Of a DNA stretch of 64,000 nucleotides, positions 34,167 to 42,765 are shown piece by piece. This DNA is from Amycolatopsis camponoti. GTDB lineage: Bacteria; Actinomycetota; Actinomycetes; Mycobacteriales; Pseudonocardiaceae. Positions within the stretch are counted from its first letter, which is position 1. Each line of letters starts with the position of its first letter. Location of the stretch: contig NZ_CABVGP010000002.1 in the NCBI RefSeq assembly GCF_902497555.1, positions 12,501 to 76,500 of the forward strand, read 5' to 3'. Below the pieces are notes generated by a model. The model saw nothing but the letters and a program-made list of their open reading frames with translations, searched no databases and had not been told where the DNA came from. Made by a program: the position numbers and the translations under genes.

Positions 34167-35060
34167 ATGCGTGCCAGTTTCGTCTTCAGTGAGGTAATCA
34201 CCGGCCTGCGCCGGAACATCACGATGACCATCGCGATGATGCTGACCACGGCCGTGTCGCTCGCCATGCTCGGCGGCGGCCTCCTGGCCGTGCGCACGAT
34301 CGACAAGATGAAGTCCAACTTCCTCGCCGACGTCGAGGTTTCGGTCTACCTCACCGACGACATCAGCGCGGGTGACAAGAACTGCACGCAGTCGCTGTGC
34401 CAGTCGCTGCGCTCGTCCTTGCAGAGCAACGACGGTGTCGAGTCGGTCGTGTTCGAGAACCGCGACCAGGCCTTCGACCGGTTCAAGAAGATCTTCGAGA
34501 GCCAGCCGGAGCTGATCCAGCTGACCGGGCCGGAGTCGCTGCCCGCGTCACTGCACGTGAAGCTGAAGGACCCGGACCGCAGCGAGTCGATCGTGCAGGA
34601 GTACAGCACCAAGCCGGGCGTCCGGAAGGTCGACGACCAGAAGAAGTTCCTCGACCGCGTGTTCAACGCCTTCAACGGGGTCCGGAACATGGCGTTCGGC
34701 GCCGCGCTCATCATGGCCATCGCCGCGCTGCTGCTGATCGCCAACACGATCCAGGTGTCCGCGTTCACCCGGCGCACCGAGGTCGGCATCATGCGGCTCG
34801 TCGGCGCGACGCGGTGGTACACGCAGCTGCCGTTCCTGCTGGAGGCGGTGGTCGCCGGCGCGGTCGGTGCGATCCTCGGGATCATCATGCTGGTCATCAC
34901 CAAGGTCGGTTTCCTCGACGCGGTGTTCACTGGCGACGTGTTCCCGAAGATCACCACGCTGGAGCTGCTGTTCCCGGTCGCGCCGATCCTGCTGGGCGTC
35001 TCCATGGTGATCTCCGCCATCACCGGGTACGTCACGCTGCGGCTGTACGTCCGGCACTAG
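34167..35060 (+). CDS. ftsX: Cell division protein FtsX
   Basis: 297 residues, four membrane helices: one at about 20-43, then a large extracytoplasmic domain (50-175), then three C-terminal helices (MAFGAALIMAIAALLLIANTIQV, LLEAVVAGAVGAILGIIMLVI, LLFPVAPILLGVSMVISAITGYV). The loop motif FTRRTEVGIMRLVGATRW is the FtsX/ABC3 hallmark that contacts FtsE. Cys73 and Cys78 in the outside domain may form a disulfide, as in mycobacterial FtsX. Functions with FtsE. Confidence 0.96.
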   Translation: MRASFVFSEVITGLRRNITMTIAMMLTTAVSLAMLGGGLLAVRTIDKMKSNFLADVEVSVYLTDDISAGDKNCTQSLCQSLRSSLQSNDGVESVVFENRDQAFDRFKKIFESQPELIQLTGPESLPASLHVKLKDPDRSESIVQEYSTKPGVRKVDDQKKFLDRVFNAFNGVRNMAFGAALIMAIAALLLIANTIQVSAFTRRTEVGIMRLVGATRWYTQLPFLLEAVVAGAVGAILGIIMLVITKVGFLDAVFTGDVFPKITTLELLFPVAPILLGVSMVISAITGYVTLRLYVRH

Positions 35061-35108
35061 GTTTTTAACCGGCTGCTTGCGGCCCCGGACATCACGTAGA
35101 GTGGTCGT

Positions 35109-35591
35109 ATGCCCAAGGAACGTGGCCAGAAGGTGATCGTGTCGAACCGCAAGGCGCGGCACGATTACTCCATCCTCGACACCTACGAGTGCGGTCTCGT
35201 GCTCGTCGGCACCGAGGTGAAGAGCCTGCGCGAGGGCAAGGCGTCCCTGGCGGACGCGTTCGCGACGGTCGACGACGGCGAAGTGTGGCTGCGCAACGTG
35301 CACATCCCGGAGTACACGCAGGGCACGTGGACCAACCACATGCCGCGGCGGACCCGGAAGCTGCTGCTCCACCGGCGTGAGATCGAGAAGCTCATCGGCA
35401 AGACCAAGGAGAGCGGGCTCTCCTTGGTCCCGCTGTCGATGTACTTCAAGGACGGCAAGGTCAAGGTCGAGATCGCGCTGGCCCAGGGCAAGAAGGCCTA
35501 CGACAAGCGGCAGACGCTCGCCAAGCGCGACGCGGACCGCGACATCAGGAGGGCCATGGGCCGCGCGCTGAAGGGCCGGTTCACGGAGTGA
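35109..35591 (+). CDS. smpB: SsrA-binding protein SmpB
   Basis: 160 residues. SmpB carries tmRNA into stalled ribosomes for trans-translation. The family opening ([45 protein letters not shown]), the conserved [13 protein letters not shown] core and the basic C-terminal tail ([22 protein letters not shown]) are present. Its RNA partner ssrA is encoded at 40903-41268, 5.3 kb downstream. The stop overlaps the GTG of the amidohydrolase gene. Confidence 0.97.
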   Translation: MPKERGQKVIVSNRKARHDYSILDTYECGLVLVGTEVKSLREGKASLADAFATVDDGEVWLRNVHIPEYTQGTWTNHMPRRTRKLLLHRREIEKLIGKTKESGLSLVPLSMYFKDGKVKVEIALAQGKKAYDKRQTLAKRDADRDIRRAMGRALKGRFTE

Positions 35592-36484
35592 CGGCGGGCC
35601 CGGCTTCCGATGCCGACGTCGCTCGGTGGACGGCGTCACTGGGCCTGCCGGGCCTGGTCGACCTGCACGTCCACTTCCTGCCGAAACCGGTGATGGACAA
35701 GGTCTGGGCGTACTTCGACCAGGCCTCGACGCACTACGGCACCGACTGGCCGGTGCACTACCGGACGTCCGAGCAGGAGCGGCTGGAAACCCTGCGCTCG
35801 CTGGGTGTCCGGCAGTTCGCGCCGCTGGTCTACCCGCACAAGCCGGGCATGGCGGAGTGGCTGACGTCGTGGGCATTGGAGTTCGCTTCCCATGTCCCGG
35901 AGGCGGTGCCGACCGGGACGTTCTACCCCGAGCCCGGCGCCGGGTCCGCTGTGGACGGTGCGCTGCGCGCCGGCGCCCGGGTGTTCAAGGCGCACGTGCA
36001 GGTGGGCGCGTACGACCCGCGTGACGAGCTGCTGAAGCCGGTGTGGGGTGCGCTGGCCGACGCGGGCGTCCCCGTCGTCGTCCACTGTGGACACGGACCG
36101 TTGCGGGGCGACTTCACCGGGTTGTCGGTCTTCGAAGAGGTGCTGGCGCGCTACCCGGACCTGACGGCGGTGCTCGCGCACGCGGCGATGCCCGAGTTCG
36201 GGACGGCGTTCGACCTGCTGGCGAAGTACCCGCGCGTGCACCTGGACACGACGATGGTCGGGGTGCCGTTCGCCGAGGCGATGTCGCCGCTGCCGCCGGA
36301 CTGGACCGCGCGGCTGGCCGAGTTCGCCGATCGTGTCGTCCTGGGCACGGACTTCCCGAACATCCCGTACTCCTACGCGACGCAGCTGCAGGCGATCGCC
36401 GGCTGGGCGGCCGACGATCGCCTGGGGGAGCCGTTCCTGCGGGCCGTTCTGCACGACACCCCGCTGCGGCTGCTCAGCGCCTGA
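35588..36484 (+). CDS. Amidohydrolase-2 family TIM-barrel metal hydrolase
   Basis: 298 residues. Metal-site motifs: DLHVHFLP near residue 21, VVVHCGHG in the middle, LAHAAMPE, and [14 protein letters not shown] with the active-site Asp. This is the amidohydrolase_2 (ACMSD/decarboxylase-like) family, acting on an unknown small molecule in the cytoplasm. The GTG at 35588 overlaps the smpB stop by four bases, so it is translationally coupled to smpB, though a functional link is doubtful. Confidence 0.87.
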   Translation: MTAGPASDADVARWTASLGLPGLVDLHVHFLPKPVMDKVWAYFDQASTHYGTDWPVHYRTSEQERLETLRSLGVRQFAPLVYPHKPGMAEWLTSWALEFASHVPEAVPTGTFYPEPGAGSAVDGALRAGARVFKAHVQVGAYDPRDELLKPVWGALADAGVPVVVHCGHGPLRGDFTGLSVFEEVLARYPDLTAVLAHAAMPEFGTAFDLLAKYPRVHLDTTMVGVPFAEAMSPLPPDWTARLAEFADRVVLGTDFPNIPYSYATQLQAIAGWAADDRLGEPFLRAVLHDTPLRLLSA

Positions 36485-36505
36485 CGCTTTATCGACGACC
36501 GCTTC

Positions 36506-37828
36506 TCAACGACGCAGCGCTGCCCGTTCGGAAACGTGCACCGCACGGCCCAGCAGGTCGATCACCGGAACCTGCTTGCCCGCCAGGAGGAACCCGGCCG
36601 TCGCGAGGACGATCCACGGCACCGGGCCGTGCGCGATGCCGTCCGACAGCGGCGCGAACCCGTGCGCGGCGAGGCCGAGCAGGCCACCCGAGATCATCAG
36701 CCCGGCGACGACCAGCTGCGGTACCCTCGCGGTGACCGCGACGGTGTCGCGCTGCAGCTCGAAGTGCGCGAACAGCCGCAGCAGGCCCAGCAGCACCAGG
36801 CCGCACACCGCGAACCACGCGGGCGCCATGACGAGCCAGAGCAGCGTGCCCGGCTCGGGCGTCTCGTAGCCGAGGCCGTAGACCGTCACGCCCGCCACCA
36901 CGATCAGCGCCGGCATGTGCCAGAGGTAGACGCTCATGAACCGCGCGCCGAGCCAGCCGAGCGCACTGCCGACGCCGGGGCGTTCGGCGAGCGCGTTGAG
37001 CTGCGGGCGGAAGGCGAGCAGCAGGCCGATCTGGCCGACGGCGAGGAAGGCGAGCAGCACGGTCGGCGGGCTCATGTTCGACACCGGCGCGCCCGGCATG
37101 CCGATCATGCTGGCCGGGTAGGGGCCGAACGCGACCATCAGCGCGGTGATGCCGAAGCCGGCGGCGGACAGGCTGAGCGCGGCGCGGCGGGTGAGCGTGC
37201 CGAGGCGGCCTTCGACGTAGTGGAAGCCGAGCTGGTGGACGGCGACCCAGACGAAGATCGCGTTGGCGTAACCGAGGTAACCGAGGTCGTTGAAGCGCGC
37301 GACGTCGACGAGGACGCCGGCGGCCCCCATGACGAGCGGCACCTTGAGGCCCCAGCGCCGGTGCGCGGCGACCATCAGCGGCGTGAGGAGCACGACCAGG
37401 ACGTAGACCGCGAGGAACCACAGCAGCTGCGCGGCGATCGCGCCGGCGACCTGCAGCGGCTGCGGCGGGATGCCGAGCCCGCGGAGGAAGTCCGGCATGA
37501 CGAGCCAGACGGCCACCAGCGGCAGGACCGGCACCATGAGGCGTTTGAGCCGCGCACCGAGCCACTCGCGCGTCGACTTCGCGCGGCTCAGCGAAATGAG
37601 GTTGGCCGCGCCGCCGGCGAAGAACACCAGGGGCATGACCTGCGACAGCCAGGTGACGACCCACCAGCCCGGCGTCGCGAGCGCGTTGCCCGTGGCGAGC
37701 CGGCCGTCGGAGTAGGAGAGCACCGGCATGACCCAGTGCTGGGCGATGACGGCGAGGATGGCCCCCGCCCGGACGACGTCGAGAAACCTGTCCCGGCCGC
37801 CTCGTGCGACCCCCTGGCTTGTCTGCAT
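36506..37828 (-). CDS. Acyltransferase-3 family membrane protein
   Basis: 440 residues with about ten membrane helices. The N-terminal RDRFLDVVRAGAILAVIAQHWVMPVL contains the R-x-x-x-D...R and H pattern of acyltransferase_3 (OafA-like) enzymes, and the GAR-x7-P-type step (GARLKRLMVPVLPL) follows. Members move acyl groups onto sugars, lipids or antibiotics. Convergent with the amidohydrolase gene. Substrate unknown. Confidence 0.87.
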   Translation of the reverse strand: MQTSQGVARGGRDRFLDVVRAGAILAVIAQHWVMPVLSYSDGRLATGNALATPGWWVVTWLSQVMPLVFFAGGAANLISLSRAKSTREWLGARLKRLMVPVLPLVAVWLVMPDFLRGLGIPPQPLQVAGAIAAQLLWFLAVYVLVVLLTPLMVAAHRRWGLKVPLVMGAAGVLVDVARFNDLGYLGYANAIFVWVAVHQLGFHYVEGRLGTLTRRAALSLSAAGFGITALMVAFGPYPASMIGMPGAPVSNMSPPTVLLAFLAVGQIGLLLAFRPQLNALAERPGVGSALGWLGARFMSVYLWHMPALIVVAGVTVYGLGYETPEPGTLLWLVMAPAWFAVCGLVLLGLLRLFAHFELQRDTVAVTARVPQLVVAGLMISGGLLGLAAHGFAPLSDGIAHGPVPWIVLATAGFLLAGKQVPVIDLLGRAVHVSERAALRR

Positions 37829-37921
37829 GCGCTAAGCCTGGCCGGTTCGACCTGCGGGAACAGCGGTGCTGACCGGCGTCTTCGAGGTCCTGTTCACCCC
37901 CGGCCGATGCGGGGGTTCTCC

Positions 37922-38146
37922 CTACCTCAGGCCGTCGGGCTCGGGTTCGTGCTGCGTCGCGGTGACGCGGTACTCCCAGCCGCGCTCGGTGAGGCCGAGC
38001 TCGTAGCGGGTCTCGATCTTCGGGCCGCCGTGCAGGTGGATGTGCCGGATGACGGTGCCGGGCACGGGTTCGGCGTCCCCGAGCTCCTGGACGCGGCCGT
38101 CGAGCGGGCCGCCGAAGAAGCGGACGCAGGGGGTCTCGTCGGACAT
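37922..38146 (-). CDS. Small conserved actinobacterial protein, function unknown
   Basis: 74 residues. The motif FFGGPLDGRVQEL at the start and HLHGGPKIETRYEL in the middle recur in short actinobacterial hypothetical proteins, often found singly. No cysteine pairs or membrane segments. GAGGAG lies seven bases before the ATG, strong support for translation. Confidence 0.78.
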   Translation of the reverse strand: MSDETPCVRFFGGPLDGRVQELGDAEPVPGTVIRHIHLHGGPKIETRYELGLTERGWEYRVTATQHEPEPDGLR

Positions 38147-38265
38147 CTGCGGGCTCCTCTCCGCCGGGTCCGCTCATGGTAGGTGAGCGGTGTGGAGGGT
38201 GCCGCCCGCGGAACGGGTGACCCTATGTCCACTTTACGGGACTTCCGGTCACTGTCCGTCGGAGC

Positions 38266-38907
38266 TCAGCGGCCCAGGTAGGTCAGGACCGCACGAACGC
38301 GACGGTGTTCCTCCGCGCTCGCCTCGAGGCCGAGCTTCGAGAAGATGTTGCCGATGTGCTTCTCCACCGCGCCGTGCGACACCACCAGCGAGTTCGCGAT
38401 GGCCGTGTTCGACAGGCCCTGGGCCATCAGCCCCAGGACCTCGGACTCGCGGGCGGTCAGTGCGTCGAGGGGGTTGCGGCGGCCGCGGGCCATCAGCTGG
38501 GCGATCACGTCCGGGTCGATCGCCGTGCCGCCGTTGGCCACCCGGCGGACCGCGTCCAGGAACTCGTCGACGTCCGCCACCCGCTCCTTCAGCAGGTAGC
38601 CGACCCCGCCCGCGCCGCCGGACAGCAGTTCCACCGCGTACGACTCCTCGACGTACTGCGAGAGCACCAGCACCGGCAGCCCCGGGATCTCCTTGCGCGC
38701 CGCCAGCGCGGCGCGCAAGCCCTCGTCGGTGAACGTCGGGGGCATCCGGACGTCGACGATCGCCAGGTCAGGGCGATGTTCCTTGATCGCGCCGAGCAGG
38801 TCGTCGCCGTTGTCGACGGCCGCGGCCGTCTCGATGCCCTCGTCGGCGAGCAGGCGGGTCACCCCGGCCCGCAGCAGCACGGCGTCTTCGGCGATGACTA
38901 CCCGCAT
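38266..38907 (-). CDS. NarL/LuxR-type response regulator
   Basis: 213 residues. Receiver domain with phospho-acceptor Asp52 (LAIVDVRMPP) and a C-terminal LuxR HTH (LTARESEVLGLMAQGLSNTAIANSLVVSHGAVEKHIGNIFSKLGL). Lies 39 bases downstream of its kinase gene, same strand, so it is the cognate partner. The target promoter is probably the sensor operon itself and unknown others. Confidence 0.94.
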   Translation of the reverse strand: MRVVIAEDAVLLRAGVTRLLADEGIETAAAVDNGDDLLGAIKEHRPDLAIVDVRMPPTFTDEGLRAALAARKEIPGLPVLVLSQYVEESYAVELLSGGAGGVGYLLKERVADVDEFLDAVRRVANGGTAIDPDVIAQLMARGRRNPLDALTARESEVLGLMAQGLSNTAIANSLVVSHGAVEKHIGNIFSKLGLEASAEEHRRVRAVLTYLGR

Positions 38908-38946
38908 CCGGCCCCCAAGCTCGTGGATGAACGGGGTCCAGCCTAT

Positions 38947-40077
38947 TCACCACTGGCAGGGGAGGTCAGCCCGGATTACCGTCGGCCCGCCGACCGGGCT
39001 GACGACCGTGATCACACCGTCGATCGTCGCGGCGCGGTCGGCCAGCCCGGCCAGCCCGCCGCCCGCGCGCACCTCGGCGCCACCGTGGCCGTTGTCGGTG
39101 ATCTCGACGACCACGTGGTCGTCGGTCCGCCACACCTTCACGACCGCTTCGGACGCTCCGGAGTGCTTCGCGATGTTCGTCAGCGTCTCGCCGACGATGA
39201 AGTAGGCCGTCGTCTCCACCGCCGCCGGCGGGCGCGGCTCCACGGTCACCGTCACGTCCACCGGGATCGGCGACTTCGCCGCCTGCGCCGACAGCGCCGC
39301 GTCCAGCCCGCGGTCGCCGAGGACGGCCGGGTAGATGCCCCGCGCCAGGTCCCGCAACTCCGACACGGCGAGCTTCGCGTCCGAGTGCGCCTCGTCGATC
39401 AGCTCCCGCACCAGGTCCGGGTCCTGGTCGAACTTCGACTTCGCCCGTCCGAGGCTCATGGCGACCGCGACCAGCCGCTGCTGCGCGCCGTCGTGGAGGT
39501 CACGCTCGATGCGGCGCCGCTCGGCCTCGGCCGCGTCGACTCCCCGCGCCCGCGAAGCCTGCAGCCGCTCGGCCTTCTCCTCCAGTCGCGTCGTGCGGTT
39601 CGGCCCCAGCAGCGCGATGCCCAGCTCACCGTGCAGCCAGCCCAGCCACGGCGTCACCCAGATCGCCATCGGCAGCAGCACGATCGACGCGATCGCGATC
39701 CCGAGCTCCGCGCACGCCAGCGGGAACGCCACCATCAGGTACGCGAGGTCACGCCACGTCGTCGGGTCGCTCAGCCGCACCATCCACCGCCGCAGCAGGG
39801 GCAGGCCCTCCTGCGAGCGCCGCTCCACCGGCGGCAGCGGCACCTTCAGCATCGCGCCCATCCACGCCCGCTCGCGGTCCGCCGACCAGCGGATGAAGCT
39901 CGTCGTCGCCAGCAGGATCGGGAACCCGACCCACACCACCGCCGTGCCGACCCCCACCGCGATCCCCGTCACGATCAGCACGAACTGCAGGATCCGGAAG
40001 ATGAAGCTCACGATCATGTACACGATCGTGCGAGCCGGGTCCGGCCGCGGGTGCTCCGGCTGCTGCGCCTCGGTCAT
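38947..40077 (-). CDS. Histidine kinase (HisKA_3 / NarL type) with N-terminal sensor domain
   Basis: 376 residues. The N-terminus is a membrane 'sensor' domain (FIFRILQFVLIVTGIAVGVGTAVVWVGF ... LSDPTTWRDLAYLMVAFPLACAELGIAIASIVLL), then the dimerisation/phospho-His helix AERRRIERDLHDGAQQRLVAVAMSLG, and an HATPase with NIAKHSGASE, ITDNGHGG and GGLAGLADR. ATG 40077 overlaps the stop of the upstream sensor-only gene (40074-40748), so the two are coupled. Confidence 0.92.
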   Translation of the reverse strand: MTEAQQPEHPRPDPARTIVYMIVSFIFRILQFVLIVTGIAVGVGTAVVWVGFPILLATTSFIRWSADRERAWMGAMLKVPLPPVERRSQEGLPLLRRWMVRLSDPTTWRDLAYLMVAFPLACAELGIAIASIVLLPMAIWVTPWLGWLHGELGIALLGPNRTTRLEEKAERLQASRARGVDAAEAERRRIERDLHDGAQQRLVAVAMSLGRAKSKFDQDPDLVRELIDEAHSDAKLAVSELRDLARGIYPAVLGDRGLDAALSAQAAKSPIPVDVTVTVEPRPPAAVETTAYFIVGETLTNIAKHSGASEAVVKVWRTDDHVVVEITDNGHGGAEVRAGGGLAGLADRAATIDGVITVVSPVGGPTVIRADLPCQW

Positions 40078-40748
40078 CCCGCCACCAGGTTCTTCTCTTC
40101 CGCGTCTTCCCACCAGCGCTCCATCCGACGGCGCTGGGCCACGGTCGTCCCCAGCAGCGCGTTCGCCACCCGGGCGTGCAGCCCCGCCAGCGCCTTCGTC
40201 AGCGCCACCGACAACGCGATGAACAGCACCCCCAGTGCTGCCCACGGTAGCGCTTCCACCGTCGAATCGACGGTCAGCCACCGCAGCTCGTCGGACGGGA
40301 AGTAGTACGCGCCGTCCGGCAGCCACCGGAAGTAGATCGGCAGTCCGGCCAGCGCCAGGCTCGTCGACCAGAACGTCGTCACCAGCACGAACTCGACGAC
40401 GCCGAGCGGGAACAGCAGGAAGAAGTACGTCAGGTCCCGCCACGTCGACGGGTCCTTCAGCCGCCCCTTCCACCTGTTCTTCTGCCCACCGGCGGGCAAC
40501 GGCAGGTAAGGAAGGTCGATGTACCGATCGAGCAGGGCGTAGACCCGCGCACGCTCCAGGCGGGCGGCCCCCCGGACACCCAGCACCAGCAGCGCGAGCA
40601 GGCCCACGCCCACCCACACGACCGCGGTCCCCAGCCCGGCCGCCGCGAACGACGTCAGCACGACGAACGCCGCAATCCCCAGCGGCAGGTTCATCAGCAG
40701 GAACACCACCGACCCACCGAACGGCGGATCCCGCCTCTCGCTACCCAT
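40074..40748 (-). CDS. Stand-alone sensor-domain membrane protein
   Basis: 224 residues containing only the sensor domain found at the N-terminus of the adjacent kinase: two N-terminal helices (VVFLLMNLPLGIAAFVVLTSFAAAGLGTAVVWVGVGLLALLVLG), the shared motif LKDPSTWRDLTYFFLLFPLGVVEFVLV, and a C-terminal helix pair. It lacks kinase modules. First gene of a three-gene operon with the kinase and regulator. It may bind the stimulus or heterodimerise with the kinase's sensor. Confidence 0.88.
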   Translation of the reverse strand: MGSERRDPPFGGSVVFLLMNLPLGIAAFVVLTSFAAAGLGTAVVWVGVGLLALLVLGVRGAARLERARVYALLDRYIDLPYLPLPAGGQKNRWKGRLKDPSTWRDLTYFFLLFPLGVVEFVLVTTFWSTSLALAGLPIYFRWLPDGAYYFPSDELRWLTVDSTVEALPWAALGVLFIALSVALTKALAGLHARVANALLGTTVAQRRRMERWWEDAEEKNLVAG

Positions 40749-40874
40749 GACCGGGCTCCTTTCTGTCGGAGTCCAGGGTGGTCGTTCCGGGCCGCCGGAG
40801 ACATGGTGCGCGCGGGCATCCCCGCGGTAGGGCTGGCCCTACCCGCCGGGGAGTAAAGAGATGGCGGCACGCGT

Positions 40875-40880
40875 TATGAT
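40875..40880 (+). promoter_or_regulatory. Probable -10 of the ssrA promoter
   Basis: TATGAT, 22 bases before the mature tmRNA 5' end, in an AT-rich island. A weak -35 can be placed near 40852-40857. Confidence 0.55.
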
Positions 40881-40902
40881 GTACAGGTTGTGTTCCCACC
40901 AA

Positions 40903-41268
40903 GGGGGTGAACGGTTTCGACTTTGGACGTTGATTCAGGAGAAGCGTGCCGGTGCAGGCGAGAGACCACCGTTAAGCGTCATCGCAACCAAATAAGCGCC
41001 GACTCCAGTCAGCGCGAGTACGCCCTCGCCGCCTGAGCGAGTGCGTCTCTGTCGGCCCGGGTTCGCCTCCGGCCCGGGTACCGGCATCAGCTAGGAGGCT
41101 CAGCGACTGTCCCGGCCACGGGGAACAGTCGTGAAGCAAACAGTGGCTGGGCTCGTCACCTCGGCTTGTTCGCGTGACCGAGGGAGCCAAGCAGAGACGT
41201 AGCGGACTGCGCACGGAGAAGCCCTGTTGATACGCCAGAGGACCCGGGTTCAATTCCCGGCACCTCCA
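40903..41268 (+). ncRNA. ssrA: Transfer-messenger RNA (tmRNA)
   Basis: A 366-base one-piece tmRNA. The ends GGGGGTG and CACCTCC pair as the acceptor stem with discriminator A; the T-arm GACCCGGGTTCAATTCCCGG precedes it, and the early ggtttcgactt motif is standard. The tag reading frame is 40998-41036 and encodes ADSSQREYALAA then TGA, giving a typical actinobacterial degradation tag ending ALAA. CCA is not encoded. Works with SmpB (35109). Confidence 0.97.
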
Positions 41269-41276
41269 CTCGACAC

Positions 41277-41317
41277 GAGAAGGCCCTCGCCCCTTCGGGG
41301 CTGGGGGCCTTCTCTTT
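41277..41317 (+). terminator. ssrA terminator
   Basis: GAGAAGGCCC (41277-41286) pairs with GGGCCTTCTC (41305-41314), with an inner CCCC-TTC-GGGG, followed by TTT. Confidence 0.93.
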
Positions 41318-41335
41318 GTCTCACTCATTGCTTCT

Positions 41336-41463
41336 GGGGGTCGAACCCCCAGACCCCCGCCAGGCGGGCTTCGCCCCCTGGACCCCCTCTCCGGGGCTTC
41401 GCCCCTGGACCCCGCTTTGTCGGGGCTTTGCCCCTTCTCTCCGGGGCTTCGCCCCTGGCCCCC
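41336..41463 (+). repeat. RNA-gene-linked double-hairpin repeat, copy 3, expanded
   Basis: GGGGGTCGAACCCCC (41336-41350) followed by CCAGGCGGG-CTTCG-CCCCCTGG, as after both tRNA-fMet genes. Here the second part is amplified: CCGGGGCTTCGCCCCTGG-type units recur at about 41391 and 41441, with a variant TCGGGGCTTTGCCCC between. Confidence 0.85.
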
Positions 41464-42480
41464 TCCTGCGCTGCGCGCCCCTTGCGCTGCGCGCCTCCCG
41501 GCGCCGCGAGCCGGTACCCCTCGCGCCCCTTTGCGCGCCTTCAGGCGCCTTGCGGCTCCGGCTGGCGCCTGGCGCCTCACGGCCGGCGCCTCGCGGCGCT
41601 GGCTCGCGGCGCCGGCTCGCCCCTCGCCGAAGCCTGCGCCGCAACCGGCTCGGCTGACGCCTGGCGGCAGCGCTCAGCGCGCCGGCTCCGCCAGCGAACC
41701 GACACGGGAACCAGCACCGACGAGGACCCAGTCCCCCCGCACCCCGATCCGAAGCCAGAACACGGCCGGCAGCGCCGGGTCAAGGCATCTTTCCCGCCTT
41801 GACGCGGTGTTGTCGGCCGTAGTCACAATGACAGCTTCGGGGTGCCGGAAGGCCCTAGACGACAGCCCGCTCCCGCGAGCCTGCGGGCGACCCAGTCCAG
41901 CCCGCCCCAGCTCCGCCCGTTTAACGCGCCCGCCCGACGCGGCCCAGCTCGGCCCGCCCATGTCAGCCCGGCCCGATCCAGCTCGGTCCGCCCGGCCCAA
42001 CCCGGCCAGCCCAGCCCCGCCGGGACCGCCTAGCTCGGCCCTGGCCAGCCGCTCGGCCTGGTCGACCCGTCAGCCCAGCCGACCCAACCGGCCCTCCGGC
42101 GCGGCCCTCCGGCCCGCCCAGCTCGCCCCGCCGAGCCCGGCTCGGCCGGCCCAGCTCGCCGGAGCTGCCCGGCCTGCCCGCCCCGCCCAGCTCGCCTGAC
42201 CCAGCCCGGCCGGCCAGCCCAGGTGGCCCCCCTCCGCCCGCCCGGCTCGGCCCGCCCAGCTCGCCGGGGCCGCCCCGCCCGGCCCGCCCCGCCCCGCCCG
42301 CCTTGCCCGCCCATCTCCGGCCGCCCAGCCCTCCAACCCACCCCCCTCACCTCACCTCAGCCCACCCCCGATCAACTGCGCGTTGACCTGCCAACTCCGC
42401 CCCCTACCCCACTCGGGCGACCCCCCGCCTCACCTCCCACAGACCGTGTCTACTGACCTTGTGATGGGGCCCACTTGTGG
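41464..42480. other. GC-rich low-complexity non-coding region downstream of ssrA
   Basis: About 1 kb without a credible gene. The first part is dense in GGCGCC and GCGC words (41464-41640). The later part (about 41870-42330) is strongly C-rich on this strand, with degenerate reiterations of CCCGCCCAGCTCG / GGCCCAGCTCGGCC at roughly 41938, 41970, 42112, 42147, 42182 and 42250. Open frames here translate to Ala/Pro/Arg/Gly-rich low-complexity strings with no ribosome sites. Confidence 0.7.
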
Positions 42481-42555
42481 GTGAAATTTTTGTGAGTGTC
42501 ATGCTTGAGGCCCGACCATGGCTCTGCACCCGCGGAGTCGGAAGTAGGTGGCCAG

Positions 42556-42765
42556 ATGACCTGGGCCCGTTCCAACGGCAGCTCGACCGCCAACGATGAA
42601 GACAGCCGGATGGGGGTTATCCGGGCTGAGGAGGCCGTTCGGCTCGCCGAACAGAACGATCGGGCCGTCATCACCGTGGCCGGGCACTCCTCCAACGTCG
42701 GGGAGTGTGCCGAACTGCTCGCGATGCTCGGGTTGGATGTCGGGCGGCGGCACAAGATCGCCTGA
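42556..42765 (+). CDS. Small conserved protein, function unknown
   Basis: 69 residues: a Ser/Asn/Asp-rich start (TWARSNGSSTANDEDS), then a compact alpha/beta piece (AEEAVRLAEQNDRAVITVAGHSSNVGECAELLAMLGLDVGRR). It looks like a genuine protein because the C-terminal 45 residues have balanced composition and an AGGTGG ribosome site lies six bases before the ATG. I recall similar short proteins in related actinomycetes but no function. An in-frame upstream start (42496) would add 20 unlikely residues. Its TGA is at 42763-42765, abutting the GGDEF gene stop. Confidence 0.65.
   Translation: MTWARSNGSSTANDEDSRMGVIRAEEAVRLAEQNDRAVITVAGHSSNVGECAELLAMLGLDVGRRHKIA

Noticed and set aside
41227..42350. 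Overlapping Ala/Pro/Arg-rich frames downstream of ssrA
   Set aside because: Low-complexity translation of repeats, present in several frames at once, without ribosome sites.
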